The translations under genes were made by a program, and so were the position numbers. The notes under the pieces were generated by a model. It was not told the DNA's origin. It ran no database searches and was given only the letters and a program-made list of their open reading frames with translations. From Gemmatimonadota bacterium (GTDB lineage: Bacteria; Gemmatimonadota; Gemmatimonadetes; Gemmatimonadales; GWC2-71-9), in NCBI GenBank assembly GCA_003223415.1, contig QHUY01000046.1, forward strand, positions 4,856 to 67,883: a stretch of DNA of 63,028 nucleotides, written 5' to 3'. Of the stretch, positions 40,060-47,801 are shown in pieces (the stretch's first letter is position 1; every line of letters begins with the position of its first letter).

Positions 40060-42524
40060 CAGGCGTCTCCGCTCCGCAGTCGCGCCACGGCCCAGCGGAT
40101 CGCGGCCATGGCGGCCATGCACTGCTCGACCATGTGCAGCGCGGGCAGCAGAGCGGCGAACCCGAGGAGGAGGGCGGCCTCCCAGGCCCCGGCGCGCGCG
40201 GCGGCCACGGTGAGCCCCGCGAAGCCCAGTGCGAGGACCGGCCCCCGCCCTGGTACCTCCGGCCACCACCGCAACCGAATCAACTGCTTGCCGCCGGGAT
40301 GATCTTCCAGGCCTATGAGGAGCCGTGCCGCGCCGAGAATGCCGCCACGGACCTCCAAGTCCCAGGGGTCGTGCTCTTCGCCGCGGAGCACGCACGCGCC
40401 CTCCACCCGGAGTCGTGCTTCGAGCGTCCGCAGGCGCTCGTGCTGCGTGCCCCAGCGCTCGCTCCAGATGGAGGCGGTGACGGGCCAGAGAGGCGCCGGC
40501 CGCAGGGCGCCGTGCCGGCGCCAGGGCGTGAGGCCGTTTTTGAGGCGCCCGCGCAGGCGGGCGAGGGGCTGGAGCAGGTGCAGTGCGGCGGTCAGCAGCC
40601 GCCGCAGCAACCGAGCTCGGCGCCCCGAGGCTTCCGGAAAGGGCGCGCGGGCCGCGCTCAGCCAGGCTTGGGCGACGGGCGGCAGCAGGGCAAAGATCAG
40701 CATGGGCACCGCGGGCTTGAGCGGCTCGAAGACGGCGCTCAACGCCGCCACGCCCGCCAGCGCCGCGGTGAGCAGATGCCATTCGGGCATCTGTGGCAAG
40801 AAGCCGAGCAAGCTGGGCGCCGGCTGGTAGAGCGACTGGAACGGCGCACTTCCCCAGACGCCGTGATAGATGCGGGGCTGGCGCCACCCGAGGGCGCGCG
40901 CGAGGCCGGGCCCGTACATGCGGCCCGCCCAGCGCACGTGCCCCGGCCCGTTGTACTTCTCGGGCCACTTCCGCTCCAGCATCGCCTCCGCGCGGCCGTA
41001 GCCGATCTGCTGCTTCCAGTAGGTGCGCACGGAATTCCGGCGGTGGTGCCAGACCATCGCGGCCGGACTGAAGCCGAGGCTCCAGCCGGACTCGCGTAGC
41101 CGCCAGCACACGTCCACGTCGTCGCCGGCCGTCCGGAACTGCGGATCGAACCCCCCAATCGCTTCCAGGCAGGCCTTCCGGAAAGCCATGTTGCAGCCAG
41201 GGATATGCTCTGCCTCGTGATCGGTCACGAGAACGTGCGCGGGCCCGCCGGGCGACTGGGCCACGCACTCGGCGATCGGTCCGTCCGCTGACGGGGCGAT
41301 GTTTGGTCCGCCCACCCCCGCGTGCGATGTGCTCATGAAGGTGGCCGCGAGATAGGTGAGCCACTGGGGGTCAGGATAAGCGTCGTCGTCGAGATAGGCG
41401 ACGATCTCCCCAGTCGCCGCTTTCAGCCCCGTGTTGCGGGCGTTGGCCAGCCCGCGATTCTCGGTGCGGATCAGCCGGCAGTCGTACTCGCGCGCGATGG
41501 CGGCGGTGCGGTCTGTGGATCCGTCGTCCACCACGATGACTTCGTAATCGGGGTACTCGAGCCGCCCCAATCCCTCGAGGCAGTCGCGGATGGTGCGACC
41601 GCCATTGTACGTGCAGACCACGACGGACACGCGTGGCCAAGGGAGGGTCGGCGAGAAGGGCACGTCGGTGAAAGCCTCGCGCACCGCGCGCAGCGCCGGC
41701 TTGGGGCTCCGGTCCCGGCGCGTGAGGCCGAAGTCCCAGTCCGCCACGTCTTCGGCGGCGCGGTGCCATTCGTCGGTCCAGGCGTACGCGAACGCGCCGG
41801 CGCACCCCGAAGCGAAGGCGCTGCGCACCTGCCAGTCCAGCGTCCGTGCCTGCATGTGCTCGCCGTGCCGCCGGCTGTCGAGCCCGAGCTCGGTCATGAT
41901 GAGCGGGCGATCTCCGGCGAGCGTCTGCAGCCGGGCGAGGTAGGCCTGGAGCCGCTCCTGGCACTCGAGGTAGACGTTGAAGCAAACGAGGTCGAGGAAG
42001 TCGAGCCGCAGATACTCGGTGGACGGGTAGTTGACGTAGGTGACGAGGCTCTCCGGCGCCTCGTCCTTGGCGGCGCGGTACAGCCCTTCGAGGTAGCGCT
42101 CGACCCGGCGGTGGCCGAACCAGCGCGACACCGACGCCGGGATCTCGTTGCCGACGGCGTAGCACAGGACAGCCGGGTGACCGGCGCAGGCCCGCACACC
42201 GGCGCGTACCAACGCCTCGATGTGGGGGGCGCCTTTCTTCTTGTCTGCGAGGAAGCCGATATAGCGTTCCACGGGGAGCCCGACCATGACGCGCAGGTTG
42301 TGATGCTGCGCGACATCCAGCAGCCAGCGGGGCGGCACCGAATAGGTGCGCACGGCGTTGATCCCGTTCGCCGCCATCAATGCGAAGTCCCGCGCCGCGA
42401 CGTCCGGCTCGGGGACCTCGCTGCCGTCGGCGCGCGGGCGGAACGTCCCGTAGGTGACTCCACGAATGTAGAGTTTTTCGGCGCCGGCGAAGAGGAACTT
42501 GCCGTGACGCTCCGGCGGCGCCAT
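40059..42524 (-). CDS. Glycoside hydrolase (clan A-like) fused to GT2 glycosyltransferase, membrane anchored
   Basis: 821 residues from the ATG at 42524. Residues 1-290 form a TIM-barrel glycoside hydrolase with the clan GH-A pattern: acid/base N126-E127 in CYAVGNEIPAS and nucleophile E212 in LIMTELGLDS. Residues 298-540 are a GT-A family 2 transferase (VSVVVCTYNGGRTI, VVDDGSTDRT, D379-D381 in YLDDDAYPD, later TAGDDVDVCWRL). Two or three C-terminal hydrophobic segments anchor it, with the catalytic part likely cytoplasmic. It could build and trim the same glycan. The frame is open to 42971, but the upstream 149 codons look non-coding. First gene of the leftward operon. Confidence 0.82.
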   Translation of the reverse strand: MAPPERHGKFLFAGAEKLYIRGVTYGTFRPRADGSEVPEPDVAARDFALMAANGINAVRTYSVPPRWLLDVAQHHNLRVMVGLPVERYIGFLADKKKGAPHIEALVRAGVRACAGHPAVLCYAVGNEIPASVSRWFGHRRVERYLEGLYRAAKDEAPESLVTYVNYPSTEYLRLDFLDLVCFNVYLECQERLQAYLARLQTLAGDRPLIMTELGLDSRRHGEHMQARTLDWQVRSAFASGCAGAFAYAWTDEWHRAAEDVADWDFGLTRRDRSPKPALRAVREAFTDVPFSPTLPWPRVSVVVCTYNGGRTIRDCLEGLGRLEYPDYEVIVVDDGSTDRTAAIAREYDCRLIRTENRGLANARNTGLKAATGEIVAYLDDDAYPDPQWLTYLAATFMSTSHAGVGGPNIAPSADGPIAECVAQSPGGPAHVLVTDHEAEHIPGCNMAFRKACLEAIGGFDPQFRTAGDDVDVCWRLRESGWSLGFSPAAMVWHHRRNSVRTYWKQQIGYGRAEAMLERKWPEKYNGPGHVRWAGRMYGPGLARALGWRQPRIYHGVWGSAPFQSLYQPAPSLLGFLPQMPEWHLLTAALAGVAALSAVFEPLKPAVPMLIFALLPPVAQAWLSAARAPFPEASGRRARLLRRLLTAALHLLQPLARLRGRLKNGLTPWRRHGALRPAPLWPVTASIWSERWGTQHERLRTLEARLRVEGACVLRGEEHDPWDLEVRGGILGAARLLIGLEDHPGGKQLIRLRWWPEVPGRGPVLALGFAGLTVAAARAGAWEAALLLGFAALLPALHMVEQCMAAMAAIRWAVARLRSGDA

Positions 42525-43189
42525 CGGCGACGAGATACGCGCCCTCGGCTGGGCGCGATCGAGCTCCGGCGCAGGCGCGCCGGCGGTGCCAAGACCATCG
42601 TGCTGCGCCGCGATGGCTGTGTTCTGGCCTAGCACCCGTTGACTGCGAGGCAGGTCCCCCTGCGTCACTCGTTGCGCGGCGGGCCTGGGCTGTGCCCCGG
42701 CACCCCCCCCCGGTGTCGGCGTGATCTTCGAGGCCAAAACCAAGGAGTGTTTCCGCAAGACACATGCCGAACGCAGTACGGACGTACTGGCAAGTGCACA
42801 AACTGCGCGGGCACCGCGCCGCACCGACAAGCGATTGTCGTGCAAAAGGGAACGCGCACACGCCTCAAGCGCGTGCGGCGTCGCGGGGCTGCTGCGATGG
42901 CTGGAGAGTTGCTCGGTGTATCTGTGTAGCGTCATCCCCTGTTGCGCCGAGGCGACACCCCTCGGAGGCATCGTCCCAGCTGCGTTACTTCGTGGGCAAA
43001 CAACGCGTCTTTAGGTTTTTTCCCCCTTTCTCTTTTTGTTTTCTTTGTGGCCGCTTTCTTCGCGGCCTCCAGCGATCACCGTACTGGAAGTGGGGCTGAC
43101 CCGGGGTGCACGGGTGGCAGATCTCCCAAGTCAGCAGCGTTGTGACCACCTGTGTTACCACGGTGGCGAATCGTCGCTCGCTCCGCCCG
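42525..43189. other. 665-base region without a recognisable gene
   Basis: The minus frame of the GH-GT2 gene is open up to 42971, but its translation shows no domain-like character. A C9 run lies at 42703-42711 (G9 on the leftward strand). A T-rich tract occupies 43015-43047 and is A-rich on the leftward strand, a possible promoter-upstream region for the operon. A weak GCGTT/AACGC hairpin precedes it. One copy of an imperfect direct repeat lies at 43140-43163. No tRNA or known RNA was recognised. Confidence 0.5.
43140..43163. repeat. Imperfect direct repeat, copy 1
   Basis: The 24 bases starting TTGTGACCACCTGTG match copy 2 at 44555-44578 at 21 positions. In one forward frame both encode a V-T-T-C-V-type peptide (VVTTCVTT here, FVTTCVIT in copy 2). 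Copy 2 lies just after the recombinase remnant, so copy 1 may be a fragment of a second recombinase 3' end or an attachment-site duplicate. Confidence 0.5.
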
Positions 43190-43594
43190 TCAGCGGGTTC
43201 GCCGCAGGCGGTCCCAGCAGCATCGCGGATCCACGATCGGCAGCGGGGCTCGCTCGACGACGCTCAGGAGATCCTTATCGCCGGTGACGAGGAGCTCGGC
43301 CCCACCCGCCACCGCTGAGGCGAGCACCCAGGCGTCTTCCGGATCGCGCAGCGGGACATCAGAGGGGGCGGCCGGTCGAGCGACGATGGTGTGGGCCCGC
43401 AGTTGGTCCTCGACCAGGGCGATCTTCGCTGGCGGCACCTTGAACCGCTCGCGCAAGACGCGGCGGAACTCCGTGAGATTGACTTCCCCGGTCAGCAGCT
43501 CGTGCTCCGTGACGACGAGGCGGAACAGGTCAGCGCTGAGCCCGCGCGTCGTGAAGGCGCCGATGAGGACGTTCGTGTCGAAGAAGATCTTCAC
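43190..43594 (-). CDS. PIN-domain toxin (VapC-like)
   Basis: 134 residues, GTG start at 43594. PIN ribonuclease acidic residues are visible: D6 in FFDTNVLIGAF, E in EVNLTEFRRVL, and D in RDPEDAWVLASAVAGGAELLVTGDKDLL. This matches the COG1569-type PIN subfamily. It would cleave RNA when freed from its antitoxin. The start overlaps the antitoxin stop by four bases, the usual antitoxin-first order. It sits next to a recombinase remnant, consistent with transfer. Confidence 0.85.
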   Translation of the reverse strand: MKIFFDTNVLIGAFTTRGLSADLFRLVVTEHELLTGEVNLTEFRRVLRERFKVPPAKIALVEDQLRAHTIVARPAAPSDVPLRDPEDAWVLASAVAGGAELLVTGDKDLLSVVERAPLPIVDPRCCWDRLRRTR

Positions 43595-43806
43595 GACACA
43601 TCACGGAACACGTCCTCATCGGTCAGGTAGCCGGCGGCCTCGGCGTAGGGCATGAGGCGTCGCCGCCCCTCATCGAAGTGCAGCCGCGCGATTTGGCGGC
43701 GGAGCGCGTCTCGCATGACTTCGCTGCGCGTCCGGCCGAGCCGCCGGCACAGGCGGTCGAGTTCCCGTTGGAGCTTGGAGTCGAGGCGGATGGTCACGGC
43801 GCTCAT
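43591..43806 (-). CDS. Ribbon-helix-helix antitoxin
   Basis: 71 residues from the ATG at 43806. The N-terminal SAVTIRLDSKLQRELDRLCRRLG is a ribbon-helix-helix (CopG/MetJ-type) DNA-binding domain, with RSEVMRDALRRQI as the second helix. The C-terminal tail (RRRLMPYAEAAGYLTDEDVF) should bind and block the PIN toxin. An upstream in-frame ATG at 43863 would cover the putative operator and is rejected. Likely represses its own operon. Confidence 0.82.
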   Translation of the reverse strand: MSAVTIRLDSKLQRELDRLCRRLGRTRSEVMRDALRRQIARLHFDEGRRRLMPYAEAAGYLTDEDVFRDVS

Positions 43807-43824
43807 GTATGACAGTGTAATACA
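43806..43824. promoter_or_regulatory. Candidate antitoxin operator
   Basis: TGTAT (43806-43810) and ATACA (43820-43824) are inverted, separated by nine bases, and the first abuts the antitoxin start codon. The local AT-richness (GTGTAATACAA) also suits a promoter. Ribbon-helix-helix antitoxins commonly bind such palindromes. The short arms could arise by chance. Confidence 0.35.
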
Positions 43825-43921
43825 AGAGCGGGCTGGAGGCAAGGGGATCGCGCAGAACGCCATGACGCTCAGTGTTGGACTGCAAAGTTCATATCAACAG
43901 CGCGGCGATGTCTGTGTCCAC

Positions 43922-44212
43922 TTAGTTGAGCCGCACCGACACAGGTCGGGTCGCAAGGCGTAAGCCTTGGGCCGAAAAGGCTGCATGCACCGAGTAGACG
44001 CCCGAAGGGAGGGGGCTGGTCAGAGGCTCCGGGGCGAACTCCGTACCCCCGGCCCACAGAAACGTCTGTGTGTCGGGCTGCCCCGGCTGTAACTCGGTGC
44101 GTGATAGAGGAACGGTGACCGTCAGCCCGGCCGCGGACCCGGGTGTCACGGGCTCATTGTGGCAGGCGAGAGTAACGACGATGGTGAGCAACGTGAACGT
44201 CTGAAGTCCCAT
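43922..44212 (-). CDS. Small putative lipoprotein
   Basis: 96 residues with an excellent ribosome site (AAGGAGG, seven bases between it and ATG 44212). The N-terminus is hydrophobic and reaches a Cys at 17 (IVVTLAC), an imperfect lipobox without a basic n-region. The mature part is beta-like: LTVTVPLSRTELQPGQ, then LPSGVYSVHAAF and a terminal TRPVSVRLN. It vaguely recalls the last strands of BsuPI-type beta-sandwich domains. Function unknown. It lies between the toxin-antitoxin pair and a recombinase remnant. Confidence 0.55.
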   Translation of the reverse strand: MGLQTFTLLTIVVTLACHNEPVTPGSAAGLTVTVPLSRTELQPGQPDTQTFLWAGGTEFAPEPLTSPLPSGVYSVHAAFSAQGLRLATRPVSVRLN

Positions 44213-44241
44213 GGAGGCCTCCTTGTTCCGCGCGGCTAGCG

Positions 44242-44624
44242 GATCGCGCTCTTGCTGCGGCGCCCCGACTGCTCGACGCGGTGGCGGCCCGGGCTGGCTG
44301 GAAGCCGGGCGAGATCCGCTCGAAGATGTTCCGACACACCTACTGCGCCGCGCGGCTTCAAACGCTTGACCAGGGCGCCCCGGTCAGCGTCTATACGGCG
44401 GCGAAAGAGATGGGGCACGGTGGTGAGTCGATGGTGCGCCGGGTGTACGGGCACCTCGGGCAGGTGCGGCATCGGGCTGATGCGGTGGAGTACCGCATCG
44501 AGCAGTACACTGCTAAGTTGGGGGGTCGCTTGGAAGCGCTGCGCAGTGTAGGATTTGTTACCACCTGTGTGATCACGGGCCTAGACAGCCAGCTTGTTCG
44601 TGTAAGTGATGTAGCGGTAACCCC

Positions 44625-44634
<10 letters not shown>
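44242..44634 (+). pseudogene. Tyrosine recombinase (phage integrase) C-terminal remnant
   Basis: The forward frame from about 44242 reads like the catalytic C-terminus of a tyrosine recombinase. MFRHTYCAARL supplies the box II Arg-His, EMGHGGESMVRRVYGHL supplies the GH and the Tyr nucleophile, and a charged helical tail follows. The N-terminal half with the first catalytic Arg is missing: the sequence runs directly into the upstream region of the lipoprotein gene. The frame ends at 44634, inside tRNA-Gly. It is the scar of an element once integrated beside the tRNA. Confidence 0.72.
44555..44578. repeat. Imperfect direct repeat, copy 2
   Basis: The 24 bases starting TTGTTACCACCTGTG match copy 1 at 43140-43163 at 21 positions. 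This copy lies at the 3' end of the recombinase remnant, 47 bases before tRNA-Gly. The two copies bracket the toxin-antitoxin pair, the lipoprotein and the remnant. Confidence 0.5.
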
Positions 44635-44696
<62 letters not shown>

Positions 44697-44728
44697 CTCT
44701 CTCCCTCCTGCCTTGACCTGAGGAACCC

Positions 44729-46354
44729 ATGCGCTCGCCTGCCGTCGCTCTCGCTTGCTGCCTCCTTGCCGCCCCCGCCGCCCCCCTTGCCGGCCAGAAC
44801 CCCTGGGTGCCACCCCAGCCGCCCTGCGACATCTCCCCGGGCTACTTCCGGATCAACAGCGCGGTGGTCGACCTCAAAGGGGCGTCCGAGCAGCCCCGGC
44901 AGCGGGAGCACCTGCTGGCCCAGGCTGTGGACGTCCTCACCCGGTCCATTCGCGACGACCATCAAGACAAGAACCCCGCCGCCTGGTACTACCTGGGCCG
45001 CTACTACATCGAGGTGGGGAATGCCGCCGGCGCCGACTCCGCCTTCGGGAAAGCGCAGGCGCTCGCGCCCCAGTGCGCCAAGGACATCACCAGCTATCGC
45101 ACCCGGCTCTACAGTGACCTGCTGGCCGGCGGCCAGCGCACCTGGCAGGAGAGCAAGCTGGATTCGGCAATCGGGCTGTTGCATCTCGCCCAGCACCTGT
45201 CCCCCGACAACCCGCGGGCCTACTTCGTGCTCGGCGCCGTCTTTACGGCCCGCGATGAGCTCGACTCGGCGACTACGTACCTCAGCAAGGGAGTGCAGGC
45301 CGCCGGGACGGATACCGCGTTCACCGCGGCGAAACAGCAGGCGCTGAGCACCGTCGCCCACGCCGCCGTGCGACGCGTCCAGACCGATCCCTCCGCCCAG
45401 CAGTGGCAGCGAACCCGCTACAGCCGCGATTCCCTGGGCCGCGGGGTGGCCAACGACTCGCTCGTTCTGGCGCGCATGCAGGCCTCGGCGGCCTCGCGCC
45501 GTGCCCGCGGGGCCCGGCTCTCGCCTGCCGACCAGCGCACGTTCACGGCGGACTCCACGACCCGGGCCCAGACGGTGGAGCGGGGGCTGGCCGCCCGGCG
45601 CGAGATGGCGCCACGGGTCGCGCACGACAGCGCCGCCGTGGCAACCGCGTTCGGCCCGGCGATCAGTGCCTACCAGGCGTACGTGGCGGCCTACCCGACG
45701 GACGCCGATGCCGTCATGTCCCTGGCTGCCCTGTACTCCCAGAGCGCCCGACCTGCCGAGGCCAGCGGCGTCTTCGACGCGTTCTTCAGTCATGCCGCCG
45801 CCGTGGACGTTGGGGTGCTGTTTGATCTGGGCCAGCGTCTCGTGAATGGTGGAGCGCTGACGACCGGCGCGAAGGCCTACGCCCTGGGCCTCCAGCGGAG
45901 CCCCTGGAACCGGAACGCCCTCTTCGATCTGGGGAGCGCCTACCTGAACCTCAAGGACACGGCCAATGCCGTCGCGACCGCCCAGCGCCTGGTCGCCCTC
46001 GACCCCCTCAGCCGGGCCTCGCTGCGGCTCGCGGCTTCCGCCTGGGATCTGCGCGGCCGCCGCGACTCCGCTCAGCGGTACGTCGCCCTGGTAGACTCCA
46101 CGCTCGCGGTGGACGTGAGCGTCGGGAGCTTCGTGCCCGACAGCGGCGGCGACATCCTCACGGCCATCGCGACCAATATCCGGACAGCCGACTCCAAGCC
46201 GTTCCGCGTCACCTTCGAGTTCCTCGATGCCCAGGGGAGCGTCCAGGCGACCCAAACGGCGGACATTCCGAGCATGCCCGGCGGCACGAGCCACCAGTTC
46301 CAGCTGCGCGTGACCGGGAAGGGGCTCCTTGGCTGGCGCTACCGGCCCTCCTGA
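44729..46354 (+). CDS. Secreted TPR-repeat protein, paralog B
   Basis: 541 residues, nearly the same length as the paralog at 29135-30763. The signal peptide (about residues 1-22, ending near LAGQ) is followed by TPR helices. NPAAWYYLGRYYIEVGNAAG and NRNALFDLGSAYLNLKDTAN are counterparts of segments in paralog A. The same C-terminal beta domain closes it (RVTFEFLDAQGSV, ending GWRYRPS versus AWRYKQS). An Arg/Ala-rich, possibly coiled middle section (about 220-290) differs between the two. Periplasmic or outer-membrane scaffold, client unknown. TGAGGA lies upstream of ATG 44729. Confidence 0.8.
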   Translation: MRSPAVALACCLLAAPAAPLAGQNPWVPPQPPCDISPGYFRINSAVVDLKGASEQPRQREHLLAQAVDVLTRSIRDDHQDKNPAAWYYLGRYYIEVGNAAGADSAFGKAQALAPQCAKDITSYRTRLYSDLLAGGQRTWQESKLDSAIGLLHLAQHLSPDNPRAYFVLGAVFTARDELDSATTYLSKGVQAAGTDTAFTAAKQQALSTVAHAAVRRVQTDPSAQQWQRTRYSRDSLGRGVANDSLVLARMQASAASRRARGARLSPADQRTFTADSTTRAQTVERGLAARREMAPRVAHDSAAVATAFGPAISAYQAYVAAYPTDADAVMSLAALYSQSARPAEASGVFDAFFSHAAAVDVGVLFDLGQRLVNGGALTTGAKAYALGLQRSPWNRNALFDLGSAYLNLKDTANAVATAQRLVALDPLSRASLRLAASAWDLRGRRDSAQRYVALVDSTLAVDVSVGSFVPDSGGDILTAIATNIRTADSKPFRVTFEFLDAQGSVQATQTADIPSMPGGTSHQFQLRVTGKGLLGWRYRPS

Positions 46355-46374
46355 GCGATATTACTCGTCGTCCA

Positions 46375-46418
46375 AGTTTCTGCCGGCGTTGAGGTTGCAA
46401 CGCCAGGCCTGAGAAACT
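46375..46418 (+). terminator. Long hairpin after TPR paralog B
   Basis: AGTTTCT (46375-46381) pairs with AGAAACT (46412-46418). Inside, GCC pairs with GGC, and GGCGTTG pairs with CAACGCC around a six-base loop. A short CCTTT follows instead of a long T-run. It lies in the 88-base gap before the next gene, so a terminator or mRNA-end stabiliser is likely, but the weak T tract leaves doubt. Confidence 0.5.
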
Positions 46419-46442
46419 CCTTTAAGCCGCTGGAATGACACG

Positions 46443-47801
46443 GTGATTCGCGTTCAATCCGTGGCGCCGCGCTCCCTCGGCGCCGAACTCGGCCTCGTCC
46501 CCGGGACGCAGCTCCTGACCGTCAACGGCCGGAAGCTCGAGGACTTCCTCGACTGGGAATTCCTGACCGCCGAGGATGAGTTCCTGCTGCGTGCGCAGCT
46601 GCCTACGGGCGAGGAGGTCGAATACGACATCGAGCGTCCTGAGGGGCTGCCGATGGGCGTGAGGCTGGAGCCGCCGCGCATCCGGCGCTGCGCCAACCAC
46701 TGCGATTTCTGCTTCGTGGATGGCAACCCCGAGGGGTTGCGTGAAGCCCTCTATATTCGGGACGACGACTACCGGCTCTCATTCCGGTACGGCAACTTCG
46801 CCACCCTGACGAACCTGAAGCCTTGGGACGAGGCCCGGATCGTGGAGTATCGGTTGTCGCCGCTGTACGTGTCGGTGCACGCGAGCGACCCCGTGATCCG
46901 CCGCTGGTTGCTGCGCAACCCGGAGGCGCCCGCGATCATCCCGCAGCTGCGCGGCTTCGCGGCGCAGGGGATCCAGTTTCATGCCCAGGTGGTGTTGGTC
47001 CCCGGCGTGAACGATGGTGCCGAGCTGGGGCGCACGCTCACCGATCTCTGGGGCCTGGGCGAGCCGATCCTGTCGGTCTCCGTCGTGCCGGTCGCCCTCA
47101 CCGAGTACAGCAAGCATCAGTTGGTGCGCCAGCCGATACGTGAGGAGTGCCGCGCGGCGCTCGCCGTGGTATCCGACTTTGCCACTCGCGCGGTGGCGGA
47201 GCGGGGCTACCCGTGGTGTTTCGGCGCGGACGAGCTTTATCTGCGGGCGGACGAGCCGCTGCCGCCGGCCGAGTGGTACGGCGACTTCGAGCAGCGCGAG
47301 AACGGGGTAGGGGCGGTGCGCTACCTCCAGACGCGGATCGCGGCGGCGCAGGACCGCCTGGCCGACCTGCGCGGCAAGCGGATCGCGATTGCCACGGGGA
47401 CGGCGATGGGCCCGCTCATGCCGCAGGTCGTGGCGGACCTGGAGCGGGCGACGGGCGCGACGTTCGAGGTGCTGGCGCTCGAGAATCCCCTGTTTGGGTC
47501 CGCCGTGACGTCGGCCGGCCTGCTGCCCGGCGCCGCGTTCCTCGCGGCGCTCGGGGACCGACGCGACGTGGACCTCGCGCTGTTGCCCGCCGAGGCGGTG
47601 AACGACGACCTGCGGTTCCTGGACGACCTCGAGGCGCACGGTCTCGCCGCGCGTCTCCCGATGCCGATCCGGTTCTCTTACGATTTTGCGGATGCGCTCG
47701 AGGATTGCGGATTGCGGAATGCGGATTGCGGATTGGAACGACCGGCGGTGGAATCCGCAATTCGCAATCCACAATCCGCAATGAGGGGAGGGGAAGAGTG
47801 A
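46443..47801 (+). CDS. DUF512 PDZ / radical-SAM family protein
   Basis: 452 residues from GTG 46443. The N-terminal PDZ-like domain (about 1-65: SVAPRSLGAELGLVPGTQLL) is followed by a radical-SAM-type Cys cluster C-x3-C-x2-C (CANHCDFC, about residue 82-89) and the TIM-barrel segment. The DUF512 C-terminal domain contains ATGTAMGPLMPQVV. This family is widespread and nearly always next to der, as here, but its reaction is unknown. The final 35 residues (from about EDCGLRNADCGL) are encoded by an intergenic-type repeat and are not part of the family. It overlaps der by four bases. Confidence 0.85.
   Translation: MIRVQSVAPRSLGAELGLVPGTQLLTVNGRKLEDFLDWEFLTAEDEFLLRAQLPTGEEVEYDIERPEGLPMGVRLEPPRIRRCANHCDFCFVDGNPEGLREALYIRDDDYRLSFRYGNFATLTNLKPWDEARIVEYRLSPLYVSVHASDPVIRRWLLRNPEAPAIIPQLRGFAAQGIQFHAQVVLVPGVNDGAELGRTLTDLWGLGEPILSVSVVPVALTEYSKHQLVRQPIREECRAALAVVSDFATRAVAERGYPWCFGADELYLRADEPLPPAEWYGDFEQRENGVGAVRYLQTRIAAAQDRLADLRGKRIAIATGTAMGPLMPQVVADLERATGATFEVLALENPLFGSAVTSAGLLPGAAFLAALGDRRDVDLALLPAEAVNDDLRFLDDLEAHGLAARLPMPIRFSYDFADALEDCGLRNADCGLERPAVESAIRNPQSAMRGGEE
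47703..47782. repeat. GATTGCG-type short tandem repeat with inverted partner
   Basis: Several near-identical GGATTGCG/GGAATGCG units run from 47703 to 47735. The complementary units (AATCCGCA, CGCAATCC) run from 47752 to 47782, so the two halves can fold into an imperfect hairpin. Such repeats are seen between genes in many uncultured bacterial phyla. Here it has been read into the 3' end of the DUF512 gene, supplying its stop-proximal codons. It does not have CRISPR-like repeat-spacer spacing. Confidence 0.75.

Noticed and set aside
42525-42971. N-terminal extension of the GH-GT2 protein
   Set aside because: The 149 codons show no signal peptide or domain-like pattern. The recognisable barrel begins right after the ATG at 42524.
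43015-43047. Terminator T-tract for a + strand transcript
   Set aside because: No + strand gene precedes it, and the only upstream hairpin is weak with a large loop.
43807-43863. Longer antitoxin starting at ATG 43863
   Set aside because: The added residues are hydrophobic and unlike ribbon-helix-helix N-termini, and they would cover the likely promoter/operator.
47703-47782. CRISPR array
   Set aside because: Units are about 7-8 bases, contiguous and partly inverted, with no unique spacers and no cas genes in the window.
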